In this document: piece by piece, positions 34,801 through 43,254 of the stretch
Position numbering within the stretch: position 1 is the first letter of the stretch
Layout of the letters: each line of letters begins with the position of its first letter
NCBI GenBank assembly: GCA_004194705.1
Contig: SADC01001238.1
Span: 1,001,796 to 1,065,795 of the forward strand
Length of the DNA stretch: 64,000 nt
Origin: Ditylenchus dipsaci
Taxonomy: Eukaryota > Nematoda > Chromadorea > Rhabditida > Anguinidae
Reading direction: 5' to 3'
Made by a program: the position numbers and the translations under genes
The notes under the pieces: model-generated
What the model was told of the DNA's origin: nothing
The model's database searches: none
The model's input: the letters and a program-made list of their open reading frames with translations, nothing else

Positions 34801-37800
34801 ATGGGTCAAAATGCCCGAAATAGGCCGAAATACCCGAAAAGTGCTAAAATGGGTCAAAATGCTCGAAATGCCCCAAAATAAACGAACAGGGCAAAAATGA
34901 CAGAGCATGGCAATGATGCCCAAAATAGGTTAATATACCCGAAAAGGGCCAGAATGCCCGAAATGGGTCAAATACCCGAAAAGTGCTTATTTTAAATCAA
35001 AAAAATTCAAAATTTTAAATTGCCGCCAAAACTGAAATTTAGAAAAAATGAGAATTCCAGCTGCGAAGCAGCCTAGATGCAGTCAAACGCGCGGTAGCGC
35101 GTTTAAAACTAACAAAATTATTTAATTATCTTTAATAGCAAAAAGATAATTGAAGTAGTCGGAACTGGGCATAAAAACCCTGAATCCCTAGTTGTTTTTT
35201 ACTGAAAATTTCAACCAATAAATTTTTGCATACACATGATGACACTTGAAAACATTTTTTGAGACTTTACGAGAAAAATAAAATCAAAAGAATCAAAAAA
35301 ATCATAAATTTTCAAAAAAATTTGCCTCAGTCCTCCAAGCAGGTTTGACTGGGGGAGAGTCTCATTTTCAAGCGCTCCCCGAGTCGGAGCACAAAAAATA
35401 CGGTGACCTTCATCTTTTTGAAATCATTTCGTGGTGTGAATTGATTTGGACTTTTGAGAAAATAATAGAAACCAAACAAAAAAATCTTAAACGAACTTTT
35501 TTGCAAAACAACATTAACTTTTTGATCAAAAAGTAAATTTTAAATTTCAAATTCAAATTTTTGTAAAAACTATATTTTTCACGGCTAATTTACCTGTACC
35601 CCCATCACTCACTTAACCTTGACCTCCATCAGCTTGGGGGACCTGGGCAAAAAATTTCATTTTAAATTTTTTATTTCAAAATCTCAGAAGAAACATGTCT
35701 CAAGAACAATAAATTTTCACTTTTTAATTAGTTTTATGCAAAAAATTTATTGGTATTCAAAAATAGAAAAAAATCTTCCCTTGGTCCCCAAGCTGATTTT
35801 CTGGTCGGGTCAAGGCTAATTGAGTGGGGGGGGGAGGTGTGAAGGTAAACTGCTTATTTTATACAAACAAAATCCCACCTGAAATCTCATTGAACTCGTT
35901 GAAATCCACAGCACTCCGGGCAGCCACCAGAGATGCTGCCATTGCCTTGCGTTGAGCGGTTAGAGCTCTAGCTGCCTCGATTCTTTCCTTGTTGCGTCTA
36001 GTGAAAGAGACCATGCGTTTGGCATGAAGTTTGTCACACTGAAACAGCTTTTTTTAGCAAAAAATTGGAAATTACTTGGGCTACTACAAAAGTGATCAAA
36101 AGAAAATTGCGTAAACAAGATATTTTTGTACATATCACATTTATTTTGGTCTTTTTATATTCATATTTTTAAGATTTTGAACCATAGGGTTCAAATACAA
36201 GTAGGCTTCAGGAAATCTTGTTTATGTACTCAGGCTTATGAAAATGGGGAAATTTTCTCAAAATAGGGTTTTTTTCAACCGGCTATATGGCAAAGATCTA
36301 TTTTGGCACAAGGATCAATAGACCAAATGCGTCATTTGCAATCTTTATTGTCATCTTTTTAAGTAAATACTAATGCCTTTTGGCAGAAAAGATTACAAAT
36401 TAATCTTTTCGGATAGTACTTTTGATATATTAAAAACAGTGAAAATAAATATTTTTTTGGGTTTAACTTTGATTTTTGATATTTAGCCAAACTTTAAGAA
36501 TTTCGGCGCTAGTAGCGAATACCCCCCCCCCCAAGCATCCGACCTTTAAAAATGCTGTAACTACCTTGCAAACAACAAGTTTAGGCTTAGCCCTTAGGCT
36601 TGGGGTAGGCCAGCGTACGGAAGTTGTGACTAATGAAGAGTTTGCGCACATTTTCCGGGTCTGGGACATATATTTGGGTACTTTTTACTAAAGTAAAAAA
36701 GTGAAAATCGTTGGGGGGGGGGGTATTCGCTACGAGCGTCGAATTTTCAAAAAAAGATACTGCAATTTTTTTATTTTTTTGAGTTAAATCAGTTAACTAT
36801 CACATTTTGCTTAAAAAGTAGGGTTTTTTTTGAATAAAATACAATTTCAAAAACACGATTTTATATCAGAGAAATAATTTAGGTTTGTTGAATTTACCGG
36901 TAAATAAAAGTCGGTAAATTAGCCTAATTCAGGAGAGACAGGTGAATTATGATTTTGATAACTGTAGAATTTTTCGTAAAATATACTAGGAATTCTACAG
37001 TTATCGACATACATTGTCATTCTAAGATAGTTTTTCCATGTCGATAACTGTACGTTAGTAACTGTGGTAGTTCTCGTGTATTCTTTGCTAAAGTGTGCCC
37101 TTGAAATTTGAATTCTAGACGCTACTGGAATATAACCCCCTCTCCTTCCATCGCCACAATCATTTTTCAGGTACCCCGAAAACCATACCTTTTCTTTAAA
37201 GATCTTGAAATTATTACGGGTTCTCCCTGAACCTAATAAGCCTGAGCCTGAGGGCTAAGCCTGGAAATTATTGAGGTGGGGTATAGGAGGGTTTTGGGGA
37301 GGGGGTATATTACAGTAGCACTGAATCTTATTTATCAATCAATTTTATACCAAGTATCCCTTTTTGTTAGCTCTTTTGTACCAAGTATTACAAGTCATAT
37401 AGCTAACCCGTATAGTTAACCCACTATAGTTAACCCAGAAAAGTTAAACCGTCGCGCAAATTCAAATTTTGCAAATTACTGTGCCTATGAAGTTCCATGG
37501 TCTTTTAAGCAATTAAGCCACTCTCATAAAAACTGATAAAAACTCCCCAGAGAAGTTTTATCGAAAATCAACATAATTCACAATACAATCCTGCAGCTAA
37601 TATATTTTCCGCTTGTTTTCAATACAACAACACCTAATCTTCTCAGAAAACTTTTGCAACAAAAGTGCAAAGCATTTCTGCTAATTATTTTTTTATGAAA
37701 AATTAAGCTAAAGAGCAATAACAACCCTCAAACAGATAAAAATATTGGCTTGTGTGACGCAAATTACCTACGTTCCAATACTCTTTCCTATAAATCAAAC

Positions 37801-39814
37801 TTTTTTTTCTCAAAATTTAGGATTAATTTCTAGCCAATAAAATATTTATTGCGTGCACCTTTTTCCAAATTAATAGGTTCAAAATATTTCCTTTTCGGCT
37901 TCCTTCTCCAACTTTTGTTGTTCAAATGAGATCTGGCTAGCTTTACGTGCTCACTTAGTAGAACCTGCTACCACTACAATTTGAAAAGGTTTACGATACC
38001 TACTATTTTAAAGGGTATAATTAGCTGGCTTAACCGATATAGCAATGAATTAAGCCGTAGGAGTAAAAACCAACAATTTTGCTGAACCTTTTAGAATATG
38101 TATCAAACCTTTTCCTTTGAAAAGTTTTGAGACTACATTTTTTGAAATAAACTTGACTTATTTATACTTTTTGTTTTTAACATTTTGATACAAATTAACT
38201 TTGTGGCAAGAATTTAGATCTATTTGGATACACCCCTCATTTATGCACCTACCACCACCTCCTCCCAATAAGACTATTATAAAAATGCGAATTTGCCCTT
38301 TATTCCAAAGCCCATCTATCTTCCACCTCCGAAAAAGTTCCTCAGCCCACATATTGACTTGGAATGCCCCTTAGAATACAGAAAAACTCTTACTTTTAAG
38401 TTTTGATCGAAAAATGATTTCGAAAACATCTTTGAGTGATTTATATCTCAATTAAAAACAAACGATCCTGAGGCTGCCATAAGATAGCATAAAATAGAGT
38501 GTCTATTTATCAAGAGGTACGGTATTGATTTCAAAGCTCTGACATTTTGGAAAAATGACCGGTAAAATCGTAATGCTTGTAATTTTTGAGACCAGACAGA
38601 TGAGGTTTGGCAAAAGCCATTAAAATAAGGCTAAAAAAGTGTCGGACCCTAGGCGGGAACGAACTTGAAAGTCGAGGGAGTGTCCAATTTTCAATAGTCG
38701 ACTGTAAAAATAGTGGCGAGTTCGGTGAGTTCAGTTTATTATTCTTTGGAAACCTAGCGTACAATGCATACACTGGTCCCCTGCAACTTTTATTCAAAAA
38801 ATATTCTTGATCGAAAATGCGCAAACAGGCTCATTTTAGCACTGACTCATATTGCAAAACTATGGTGAATACAGTCAACTGGTGAAATAGTCGAAATGCC
38901 CAAATTCTGAGTTATCGGTCTCAAAATTTTCACCCAAATTGAACATTTCGGTGAAAAAAAAAACATTTTGATCATTTTGGAACAAAAAGGGTCGATTAAT
39001 CAAACCAGTGACTGAGTTTTTGTGTGATTTTAAGCTAATACCGTATAACCTTTGCCAATCCCCCATGGCGGATTAATTTTCAATCCCTAAAAGGTTGAAA
39101 TTGTAAATCGAAAATGGCCTTCACTCTGAAATCCTAGTCAAAAAATGGGGTGGGGGGGGGGGCGTATGGCTTGGTGAATTATCAGAGAGTGGGGATCACC
39201 GTATTTCCTCTAATAAGAGCCCATGGTCGTTTAATTTACAACCCCTAAGAATCTGAAAATTTCGGGGTCGATTTCAAGATTTTTGTGTAAAATTTAAAAA
39301 TGTAAAAAGTGGAATCGGTAGAGAAATTTTTGCAAAATATTCTCTCTCGGCTGAGATAAAGGTGTTCAAAGTTTGGGAAGAGCATAGGCGCTTTTTTAAA
39401 GAAAATGCGGTGATAGAGGTTATACAGTATGTGGTGTTTTGGAAACATTTTAAGCTTTAGGATTGAGGAGTTGTGGTCTATCGAAAATGCTTGTCTATAC
39501 ACTACCACTTCTTTCAAGCCAACACCTTGCTGGACCAATTACTGCTTAATTTTTGGCATATGATCGCCACCTTTCTAGCACCAATTAAAATATTTGAAAA
39601 AAAAAACTAACCGCTTTGCATTTGCAGAAGTTGTAAGGGCAAATAGGAGCATGTCCTTTGAGCAGGGCCTGTTTCCATGACCTTCGCACTTGCGACAAAA
39701 CAAAATTCGGCCTTTGCCATTGCCATTTTCTCCGTCTTCTGCACTATTTAGGTTCGAATGGTCTTTTGGGGGACTAATATTAGAAGTGCTGCTAGATTGA
39801 ATATCTTCTGTCAT
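19037..39814 (-). CDS. DM-domain (doublesex/mab-3 type) transcription factor, five exons (~550 aa)
   Basis: Exons, in order: 39814-39612, 36038-35879, 26703-26540, 23073-22751 and 19835-19037. All introns are GT...AG and all phases fit once four single missing bases are allowed (204+160+164+324+801 = 551 codons with stop). Exon 1 holds FCRKCEGHG and, one base out of frame, LKGHAPICPYNFCKCKA. Exon 2 begins CDKLHAKRMVS. Together they give the intertwined Cys/His zinc module CxxCxxHG...LKGHxxxCPxxxCxCxxC of DM proteins, followed by the basic recognition helix (NKERIEAARALTAQRKAMAA). Known DM proteins bind the DNA minor groove and control sexual development. The rest is Gln/Ser/Asn-rich with no second domain I recognise. 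A TTTTTCAG acceptor 14 bases before the ATG suggests a 5' UTR intron or trans-splicing. The last ~20 codons are low-complexity and could be read-through of UTR. Confidence 0.75.
20385..20650. repeat. Palindromic repeat, about 265 bp, in DM intron 4
   Basis: 'tggcattgtgtttttagata' / 'atatctaaaaacacaatgcc' and 'ttgaagcccatgagcttgaa' / 'tcaagcccatgggcttcaat' are inverted partners around a centre near 20520. Confidence 0.65.
21694..22613. mobile_element. pogo/Tigger-like MITE, 920 bp, with a nested MITE
   Basis: Starts CAGTTGACGCTCGATTTAAC after TA (21692-21693). Ends with the complement of CAGTCGACGATATGTTTAAC before TA. Subterminal 'gtccgacactttttt' / 'aaaggtgtcggacac' extend the inverted repeat. 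A second TA-flanked element lies inside at 21995-22238. Confidence 0.7.
21995..22238. mobile_element. CCGTAAATCCTCTAATA-type MITE, nested
   Basis: Termini CCGTAAATCCTCTAATATAA and its complement, TA on both sides (21993-21994 and 22239-22240). Inner pairs 'ggcattgtattttcgacccg' / 'ggtcaaaaacacaatgcc' and 'gttaccactcatcttgtagc' / 'gctacaaaataggtggtaa'. Relatives: 42092-42335; partial ends near 20990, 39198 and 50230. Confidence 0.75.
22751..23073 (-). CDS. Exon 4 of the DM gene (one frame break)
   Basis: Acceptor CTTTTCAG|TCC, donor TTG|GTAAGG. The first frame reads STSLSSQPMAESNLMSYD, a Gln-rich run, and SATSIAATGSPYSAK. One missing base near 22845 leads to TSISPSLLVVDVEGG and RRKRSAEERLSRERL. 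Length 323+1 = 108 codons, which matches phase 0 on both sides. Confidence 0.65.
23452..23835. repeat. Palindrome bounded by inverted ~23-bp tandem arrays
   Basis: Four copies of 'ttcggtatacaccccccagt' on the left (23466-23560) face about six inverted copies 'actggggggtgtataccgaa' on the right (23690-23822). Between them is an inverted pair of the CCTTGGTCCCCAAGCTGA repeat (23562-23585 and 23660-23690). The whole unit folds back on itself. Located in DM intron 3 (just upstream of exon 4). Confidence 0.75.
24455..24645. repeat. MITE of the CAGTCAAATCAGCTT-GGGGACCAAGGCAA family
   Basis: 'cagtcaaatcagctttgggg' with 'gaccaagacaattttt' on the left and, inverted, 'ttgctttggtcccctaaact' with 'gatttgacc' on the right. 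Immediately followed by the start of hairpin repeat copy B. Confidence 0.65.
24785..25200. repeat. GC-hairpin dispersed repeat, copy B
   Basis: Same order of blocks as 11545-11830 and 44550-44930: 'ggtcactggagctgagcaa', 'gagtgcgcgcat', core 'ccccccgaagggggcgcag', 'gtgactctggatgcata', 'tgtatgcataccaga', 'caacaaaactatgttcaa', 'ttggggaccaaggcaaaaag'. Confidence 0.65.
25199..26530. other. DM intron 3: MITE remnants and small hairpins
   Basis: CAGTCAACCCCCGCTGTAGT (25202) with 'gtccgacactttttta' (25238) is one end of a pogo-like MITE whose other end I could not find. A CCTTGGTCCCCCTGTTG end is at 25418. Small hairpins 'atcaactgtagaattcatag' and 'gaattctacagttaatgg' occur near 26142-26190 and 26370-26420. 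No exon seen. Confidence 0.45.
26540..26703 (-). CDS. Exon 3 of the DM gene
   Basis: Acceptor TTTTTTCAG|TA, donor CAG|GTAAAC. Encodes NHQENYSLADIHSNFSNP and on to LANYNLAGSPSQ. Phase 1 in, phase 0 out. Unbroken, polar, without a known domain. Confidence 0.65.
26892..27043. mobile_element. 152-bp pogo/Tigger-like MITE with 27-bp inverted repeats
   Basis: Begins CAGTCGAACCTCGGTTATCC and ends with GGATAACCGAGGTTTAACTG. TA flanks both sides (26890-26891 and 27044-27045). Only one mismatch in the outer 27 bases, so it is young. Lies in DM intron 2, 190 bp from exon 3. Confidence 0.85.
27044..27950. other. DM intron 2 segment without recognised feature
   Basis: AT-rich, no repeated block that I could pair and no coding signal. 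Confidence 0.4.
27953..28352. repeat. CCTTGGTCCCCCCTGTTG-family repeats
   Basis: 'tgccttggtcccccctgttg' at 27953 and inverted ends 'tcagcttggggacgaaggca' (28202) and 'caacaaggggcaccaagt' (28330). The centre has 'cctatgcctaaagtttaggc' palindromes. Confidence 0.55.
28420..29376. mobile_element. GC-ended hAT element nested in the first
   Basis: Left end CAGGGTGGACACGGGCCGGC and right end (inverted) CAGGCATGGACACGGGCCGA. Flanking octamers cctgtttc (28412-28419) and cctgttct (29377-29384) match at six of eight. Both ends carry ~100 bp of GGCCCGGCC-type sequence, striking in this AT-rich DNA. It holds the first exons of a gene (28828-29176) and seems internally deleted. Confidence 0.7.
28828..29176 (+). 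CDS. N-terminal exons of a possible hAT transposase (partial)
   Basis: Exon 1 (28828-28897) gives MEGEEETGSQAKKARLDTEC and MLS. A 38-bp intron (GTAGAT...CTGCAG) follows. Exon 2 (28936-29176) continues in phase: VYIEYLSEFSSKTAGELKKG, then FLWCSTCKKFM near the end, and stops at a donor ATC|GTAAGC. A basic NLS-like start and a single CxxC fit the N-terminal zinc-finger part of hAT transposases, but the rest, including the catalytic domain and dimerisation region, is absent. The location between hAT termini supports the call; sequence similarity alone would not. Confidence 0.4.
29719..30815. other. DM intron 2: diverged CCTTGGTCCCC repeats, no gene
   Basis: 'gccttggtcccccatttttt' (30020) and 'gccttgggccccaaattgtt' (30177), with 'ggataggccaggaaag' / 'gtccgtcctatcctgtgcc' paired around 30280. 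The frame at 30148-30423 overlaps this repeat and is not a gene. Confidence 0.45.
30828..31012 (-). pseudogene. Fragment of an unknown repeated protein (WWRCLQW family)
   Basis: The minus-strand frame reads TISVRQLEEVFRDEPPSEWW, then RCLQWLERFKCNANGILEFT and LVQRWKAV. The block DExxSxWWxCLQW recurs at 49860-50090 and, degraded, at 33225-33262. I do not recognise the family. Multi-copy occurrence points to a mobile-element protein. No start codon or longer context is visible. Confidence 0.35.
31158..31320. repeat. CCTTGGTCCCC-family MITE
   Basis: 'tggtccccctgttgcg' on the left, 'aacagcaggggatcaatgcg' on the right, with 'caggcttaggtaagggcaga' paired to 'ctttgcctaaatctaaa'. Confidence 0.55.
31321..32150. 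other. DM intron 2 segment without recognised feature
   Basis: No repeat pairs and no coding signal seen. A few CAGC-rich words only. Confidence 0.35.
32155..32495 (+). repeat. Tandem array of a MITE end (GCCTTGGTCCCCCCTGTTG)
   Basis: About eight head-to-tail copies, 34-60 bp apart, of 'ttttgccttggtccccc' followed by 'ctgttgtttttttacag'. This sequence is the terminus of the dispersed MITE family in this window, here tandemly amplified. Open frames through it are by-products of its low complexity. Confidence 0.75.
33225..33480 (+). pseudogene. Degraded WWRCLQW-type fragment and adjoining frame
   Basis: 'gattaagtggtgatgtttgc' (33229) is nearly the same as 'ctctaagtggtggtgtttgc' at 49952. A frame from ATG 33253 (MAEEVEKKMTQILPSGS and on to 33480) follows but resembles nothing I know. 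An array-free, broken copy. Confidence 0.25.
33481..34495. other. DM intron 2: pogo-like end fragment, otherwise featureless
   Basis: 'ctcgatttaacggcccctaa' / 'ggggccgttaaattaaag' (33558-33607) is a small inverted pair of the pogo-like type. 'gccttggttcccgaattga' at 33635. Nothing else supported. Confidence 0.4.
34497..35352. repeat. MITE-bounded unit containing a degenerate minisatellite
   Basis: Left end 'cagtcaaatcggctttggag' with 'accaaggcaa'; right end (inverted) 'tttgcctcagtcctccaagc' with 'aggtttgactg'. Between them, 34620-34990 is a degenerate ~19-bp minisatellite of the type 'atgcccgaaatgggtcaaa'. A block 'gttttttactgaaaattt...aaatttttgcatacacatga' is present twice (34530 and 35195) in direct orientation. 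Confidence 0.6.
35625..35825. repeat. MITE of the AAGCTGA-CCTTGGTCCCC family beside DM exon 2
   Basis: 'atcagcttgggggacctggg' and, inverted, 'cccttggtccccaagctgat'. Lies 55 bp downstream of the exon 2 donor. Confidence 0.65.
35879..36038 (-). CDS. Exon 2 of the DM gene: last Cys and recognition helix
   Basis: Acceptor TGTTTCAG|TGT, donor TCAG|GTGGGA. The first codon is the final zinc-binding Cys (CxCxxC). The helix RIEAARALTAQRKAMAASL follows, then DFNEFNEIS. No frame break. Confidence 0.75.
36500..36757. repeat. Palindromic MITE with TAGCGAATACCCCC ends
   Basis: 'cggcgctagtagcgaatacc' with a C13 run on the left and, inverted, a G13 run with 'tattcgctacgagcgtcgaa' on the right. In DM intron 1. 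Centre: 'cccttaggcttggggtaggc'. Confidence 0.65.
36956..37008. repeat. Small ACTGTAGAATT hairpin
   Basis: 'gataactgtagaatttttcg' then 'aggaattctacagttatcga': 20-bp arms with a 13-bp loop. Relatives near 26142, 26370, 46962, 54985-55050 and 55108. Confidence 0.65.
37009..38630. other. DM intron 1 segment without recognised feature
   Basis: AT-rich with short frames only. 'gtatagttaacccactatag' repeats near 37410-37440 are minor. Confidence 0.35.
38628..38712. repeat. Right end of a pogo-like MITE
   Basis: 'aaaaaagtgtcggaccctag', 'gcgggaacgaacttgaaag' and terminal 'caatagtcgactg' before TA. The same subterminal block occurs at 21730, 39915, 45840 and 47695. Confidence 0.55.
39612..39814 (-). 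CDS. Exon 1 of the DM gene: start and first half of the DM domain
   Basis: ATG at 39814 gives MTEDIQSSSTSNISPPK, an acidic Gly/Asn stretch, then FCRKCEGHG. Between the HG and LKGH codons there are 11 bases where the DM family has four residues (12), so one base is missing in 'aacaggccctg' (near 39665). The exon ends AAA GCG|GTTAGT, phase 0. Acceptor-like AGTTTTTCAG ends at 39828. Confidence 0.75.
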
Positions 39815-39894
39815 TCTTGCAATAAATCTGAAAAACTATTCAATTAAAACATGACAAAAAAGGGACAAATTATCACATGCAGTCCACTCTCGAT

Positions 39895-40262
39895 TAATGG
39901 ACAGAAGTTCGTTCCCACCTTGGGTCCGACACTTTTTTACCCCGATTTTTCAAATTTGTTGCCAGTTGTGTTTTGACAGTCTGGTCCCAAATATCACAAG
40001 GATTACGATTTTGCCGATCGTTTTTCAGAAATTCCAAAAATTTTCTCTTATAAAAGCAAAAAAGGAATTTTAAAAAATACTGTCCTTAAATTGAGTTTTT
40101 GCTTTTTTAGAAAAAACTTTTTAAAAAACAGTTGGCAAAATTGCAATTCATGCGATGCAGTCAAGTCTCGAAAGAGGATACACCCTCGGGACCGGAAAAG
40201 GTGTACCTTGTATCGAGGTGTATCTTGTATCGGGGGTATCTTATATCGAGACTTGACTGTAT
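39895..40262. repeat. pogo-like MITE ends, one pair nested in the other
   Basis: Left terminus CAGTCCACTCTCGATTAATG (39895) with 'gtccgacacttttttacccc'. Inner pair CAGTCAAGTCTCGAAAGAGG (40157) and, inverted, CAGTCAAGTCTCGATATAAG (40259). Located just upstream of the DM gene on its strand. Confidence 0.55.
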
Positions 40263-42085
40263 TTGGGACCAGACTGAAAAAACAGAACTAGCAAAATTAA
40301 AAAAATCGGGCTTATCTAAAAAATCGGGTTTTAATAAAGAATATACGGTATTCAAAATAACTTGTGGTATCTGAATTATTGAGACCAAGTCAAAATAACT
40401 TGTAGCATCTAAATTATAGCTTTTTGGGTATACCACTCAAAAACCCTCACTTCAAAGCCTACTCAATTTTATTTGAAACAAGAAAACTTATTTTCCAAAA
40501 TTTTGCAAAAAATCAGTTTTAAAACGACTTTAGGACAAAAAAATACTCAAAAAGTCTAAACAGAAATTCTTTAAGGTAAGCCAAAGCCCAGGATCAAGCG
40601 AAAACACTTTATCAAATTACAAACCCTGCTACTTCTACTACTATTAGTATTATAGCTACTGCTGTTGCTGCTGCATCTTGTAACAAAAAAGAAAAGGGTG
40701 TGTGTGCAAATTTAAACCCCTAATAGAATATAGTAGGATAGGTGAGTGCCTATTTTTACGTTAGCTTCTCGCTTTCCTATGTAATTATTACTCCTGCTTT
40801 TGCCCATATTGACTCCACCTTTTACTTAAAAACACAAATTTTCTTAAATGATACGGTCGGTTTTGGTTGTTTGCAATATATTTTTTATCTATTTTTGTAA
40901 AAAAAAAGTAAATTGTTTTTATATTATTCAATTATTAGTAACCCATTATGACTGAAATTGATTTCCTCCGTCAAAAAATTAAAAATTTGTTTTTCTCAAG
41001 TATTTCTATAACTTTTTCTATTTATAAATTTTAGTTCTTATACCAGCGTATAGCCCTGAATTTCAGCTATCGAGCGAGCTCTCAACTAATGCAATTAGTT
41101 TCGTTTAACCAAATTCTAAAAAAAAATAAAAAAAAATTTAGACCTATCCTACAAAGAGGTGAGGGGGAGGGTTTGGTCCCCGCTTGTTTTTTTTCGTGAT
41201 TTTTAAAACTTAAGCTTGGGCAAGCGCTTGTCCAGCGTGTGTAGGAACTTTCATATGTTTTTTGAGATTTTAAAATGAAAAATTTCAAATAAAATTTTTT
41301 TGCCTTGGTCCCCCAAGCTGATTCACTGGTTCGGGTTAAGGTTAATGAGTGTGGGGGCATAAGTAAATTTAGCCAAAAGAAGTATCGGCATAGGTCGTAG
41401 AGGTCAGAAACAAGGAAAAAGCAAATTTGCAAAAGGGGGGGGTGGTCGAGGGGGTCGCCAATCAAGTAATCTTTTATTGCAATGCAGCATATAAAACTGC
41501 AATTTTAGATTTACTGAAAAGTTCGATCCTTTTTTCATACAGGGAATGAAAAAGCATATTAAAAAAAGTGGAGGATTTTCAAAAAGGGTTTAAGAAACAC
41601 TAAAACAATTTTCGAAATCAAGAGCAGAAGCAAATTGGTAACAGAAAGCATGTGCATCAAGTCTTGAATGACTTTTTTGAATAAGAAAAATATAAAAAGT
41701 TAAAATATTTTTTCAGTTTACAAGTAAAACAAAAAGGCAATAAATTTATTTTGATCTTTAACTAAAAAAAAAGTATTTTTTTGGTTGTATTTTGTAGTGC
41801 ATATTCTTCAACCAGCTCCAACATAGTCTAATGATGATAAAAAAAAAGTCAAAAAGAAGTTACATACAAAGAGCGATACCAACCGGAATTATTATTAATA
41901 TCAGAAGTAGATGATGCAATTTTGATCAAAATTTACCAATATTTGGTCAAGCAAGGATCAAAATGTGTATATTTATAATCGCAGAAAAATTCTTCTAGGA
42001 TTTGCTAAAAAAAATGCAGCCTTTTCATAGTTTTTTATGAAAAAATTTTAAAAAAATCATTTTAAAAAGGATACTTGAGACTTTT
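40263..42085. other. Mostly featureless; one MITE at 41170-41350
   Basis: 'gtccccgcttgttttttttc' (41177) and 'tgccttggtcccccaagctg' (41300) mark CCTTGGTCCCC-type ends with 'gcttgggcaagcgcttgtcc' between. The remainder shows no gene or repeat I can support. Confidence 0.4.
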
Positions 42086-42091
42086 ATAGTT

Positions 42092-42337
42092 ACCGTATAT
42101 TTCTTATTAGACCCCCCCCCCCTAAATTCAAAAACGTGTTTGTGGCATTGTGTTTTTGACCCATTTTTTGGAACTCCTCCTAGGCGAGTTACCACCGATT
42201 TTGGAGCCAGTGAGATCAGCTCCAAAATCAGTGGTAACTTGCGTGAGAGAAGTTTTCAAAAATGGGTCAAAAACCCAATGCCACAAATACGTTTTTTTAA
42301 TTTAGGAGGAGGCGTCTAACAAGAAATATGAGGTAAT
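42092..42337. repeat. CCGTATATTTCTTATTAGACCCC-type MITE
   Basis: 'ttacttgcgtgagagaag' and 'gttaccaccgattttggagc' / 'gctccaaaatcagtggtaac' pair; 'gtttgtggcattgtgttttt' / 'aaaacccaatgccacaaata' pair further out. Same family as 21995-22238. Confidence 0.65.
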
Positions 42338-42349
42338 TGAAAAATGGCT

Positions 42350-43120
42350 CAAATTGAAAAAACCCCTCAAAATATGTAAATACCCCCTCAAATTATATTT
42401 TACCCCTCAAATTTGAATCTCGCACAAAATATGTGAATCCCCCTCAAATTTCAAATTTACCCCATCAAATTTGAAATTTCCCCCTCGACTTGAATTTCTA
42501 GTGAAATAATGCAGTAATTTTGCGGGAATCCGAATTTTATAGTCAAAAAGAACTTGGATCGCTCAGAATGCCACCCTGGAGCGGCCAGAAGCCCCTAAAA
42601 GTTGGTTTTTGGGGTTTACTAAAAGGGGTGAACTTTTTGCGGAAATTCAATTGGGCGGATCAGAATTCCAGTACGATCGGCTTGATCGCTCAAAAATCTA
42701 CCCTAAACCACTCAAAACCACCATGAACCGGAATAAATCGCTCAGAATTGCGGTTTGGTGGTTTTGAGTGGTTTAGGCTGGAATTCTGAGCGATTAAGCC
42801 CATTGGACTGCGATTCTGATCCGCCCAATTGAGTTTCCGCAAAAAGTTAACCCCCCTTAGTAAACTCCCAAAAAACTAACTTTTAGGGGCTTCTGCCGCT
42901 CCAGGGTGGAATTCTGAGCGATCCAAGTCATTTTTTGACTATAAATTCGGATTCCCGCAAAATTTACTGCATTATTTCACTAAAAATTCAAATTGAGGGT
43001 GTAAATTTGAAATTTGAGGGGGATTTACACATTTTGTACAAAATTCAAATTTGAGGGGTAAAATAAATTTGAGGGGGATTTACATATTTTGAGGGGTGTT
43101 TTCACCTACAGCCATTGAAA
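42350..43120. repeat. Giant palindrome, about 770 bp (family G, copy 1)
   Basis: The left half, with 'cttggatcgctcagaatgcc', 'agaagcccctaaaagttggt', 'tgcggaaattcaattgggcg' and 'ctaaaccactcaaaaccacc', is repeated inverted in the right half, with centre near 42725. Outer parts are 'cccctcaaaatatg' / 'catattttgaggggt' with C/G-rich steps. The same palindrome family is at 48630-49240. No transposase. Confidence 0.75.
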
Positions 43121-43254
43121 AATTCACCTAAAAATGTTAAAAAAGCACTCGCCCAGGCTGCCTGAGTTTTTTTTAGAAAAATGGTAAAAGCATATTTTAA
43201 TTTTTCGCCAATTTCGAATTACAACATTGTTATTGGTTTTTTTAAATAGTCAGT

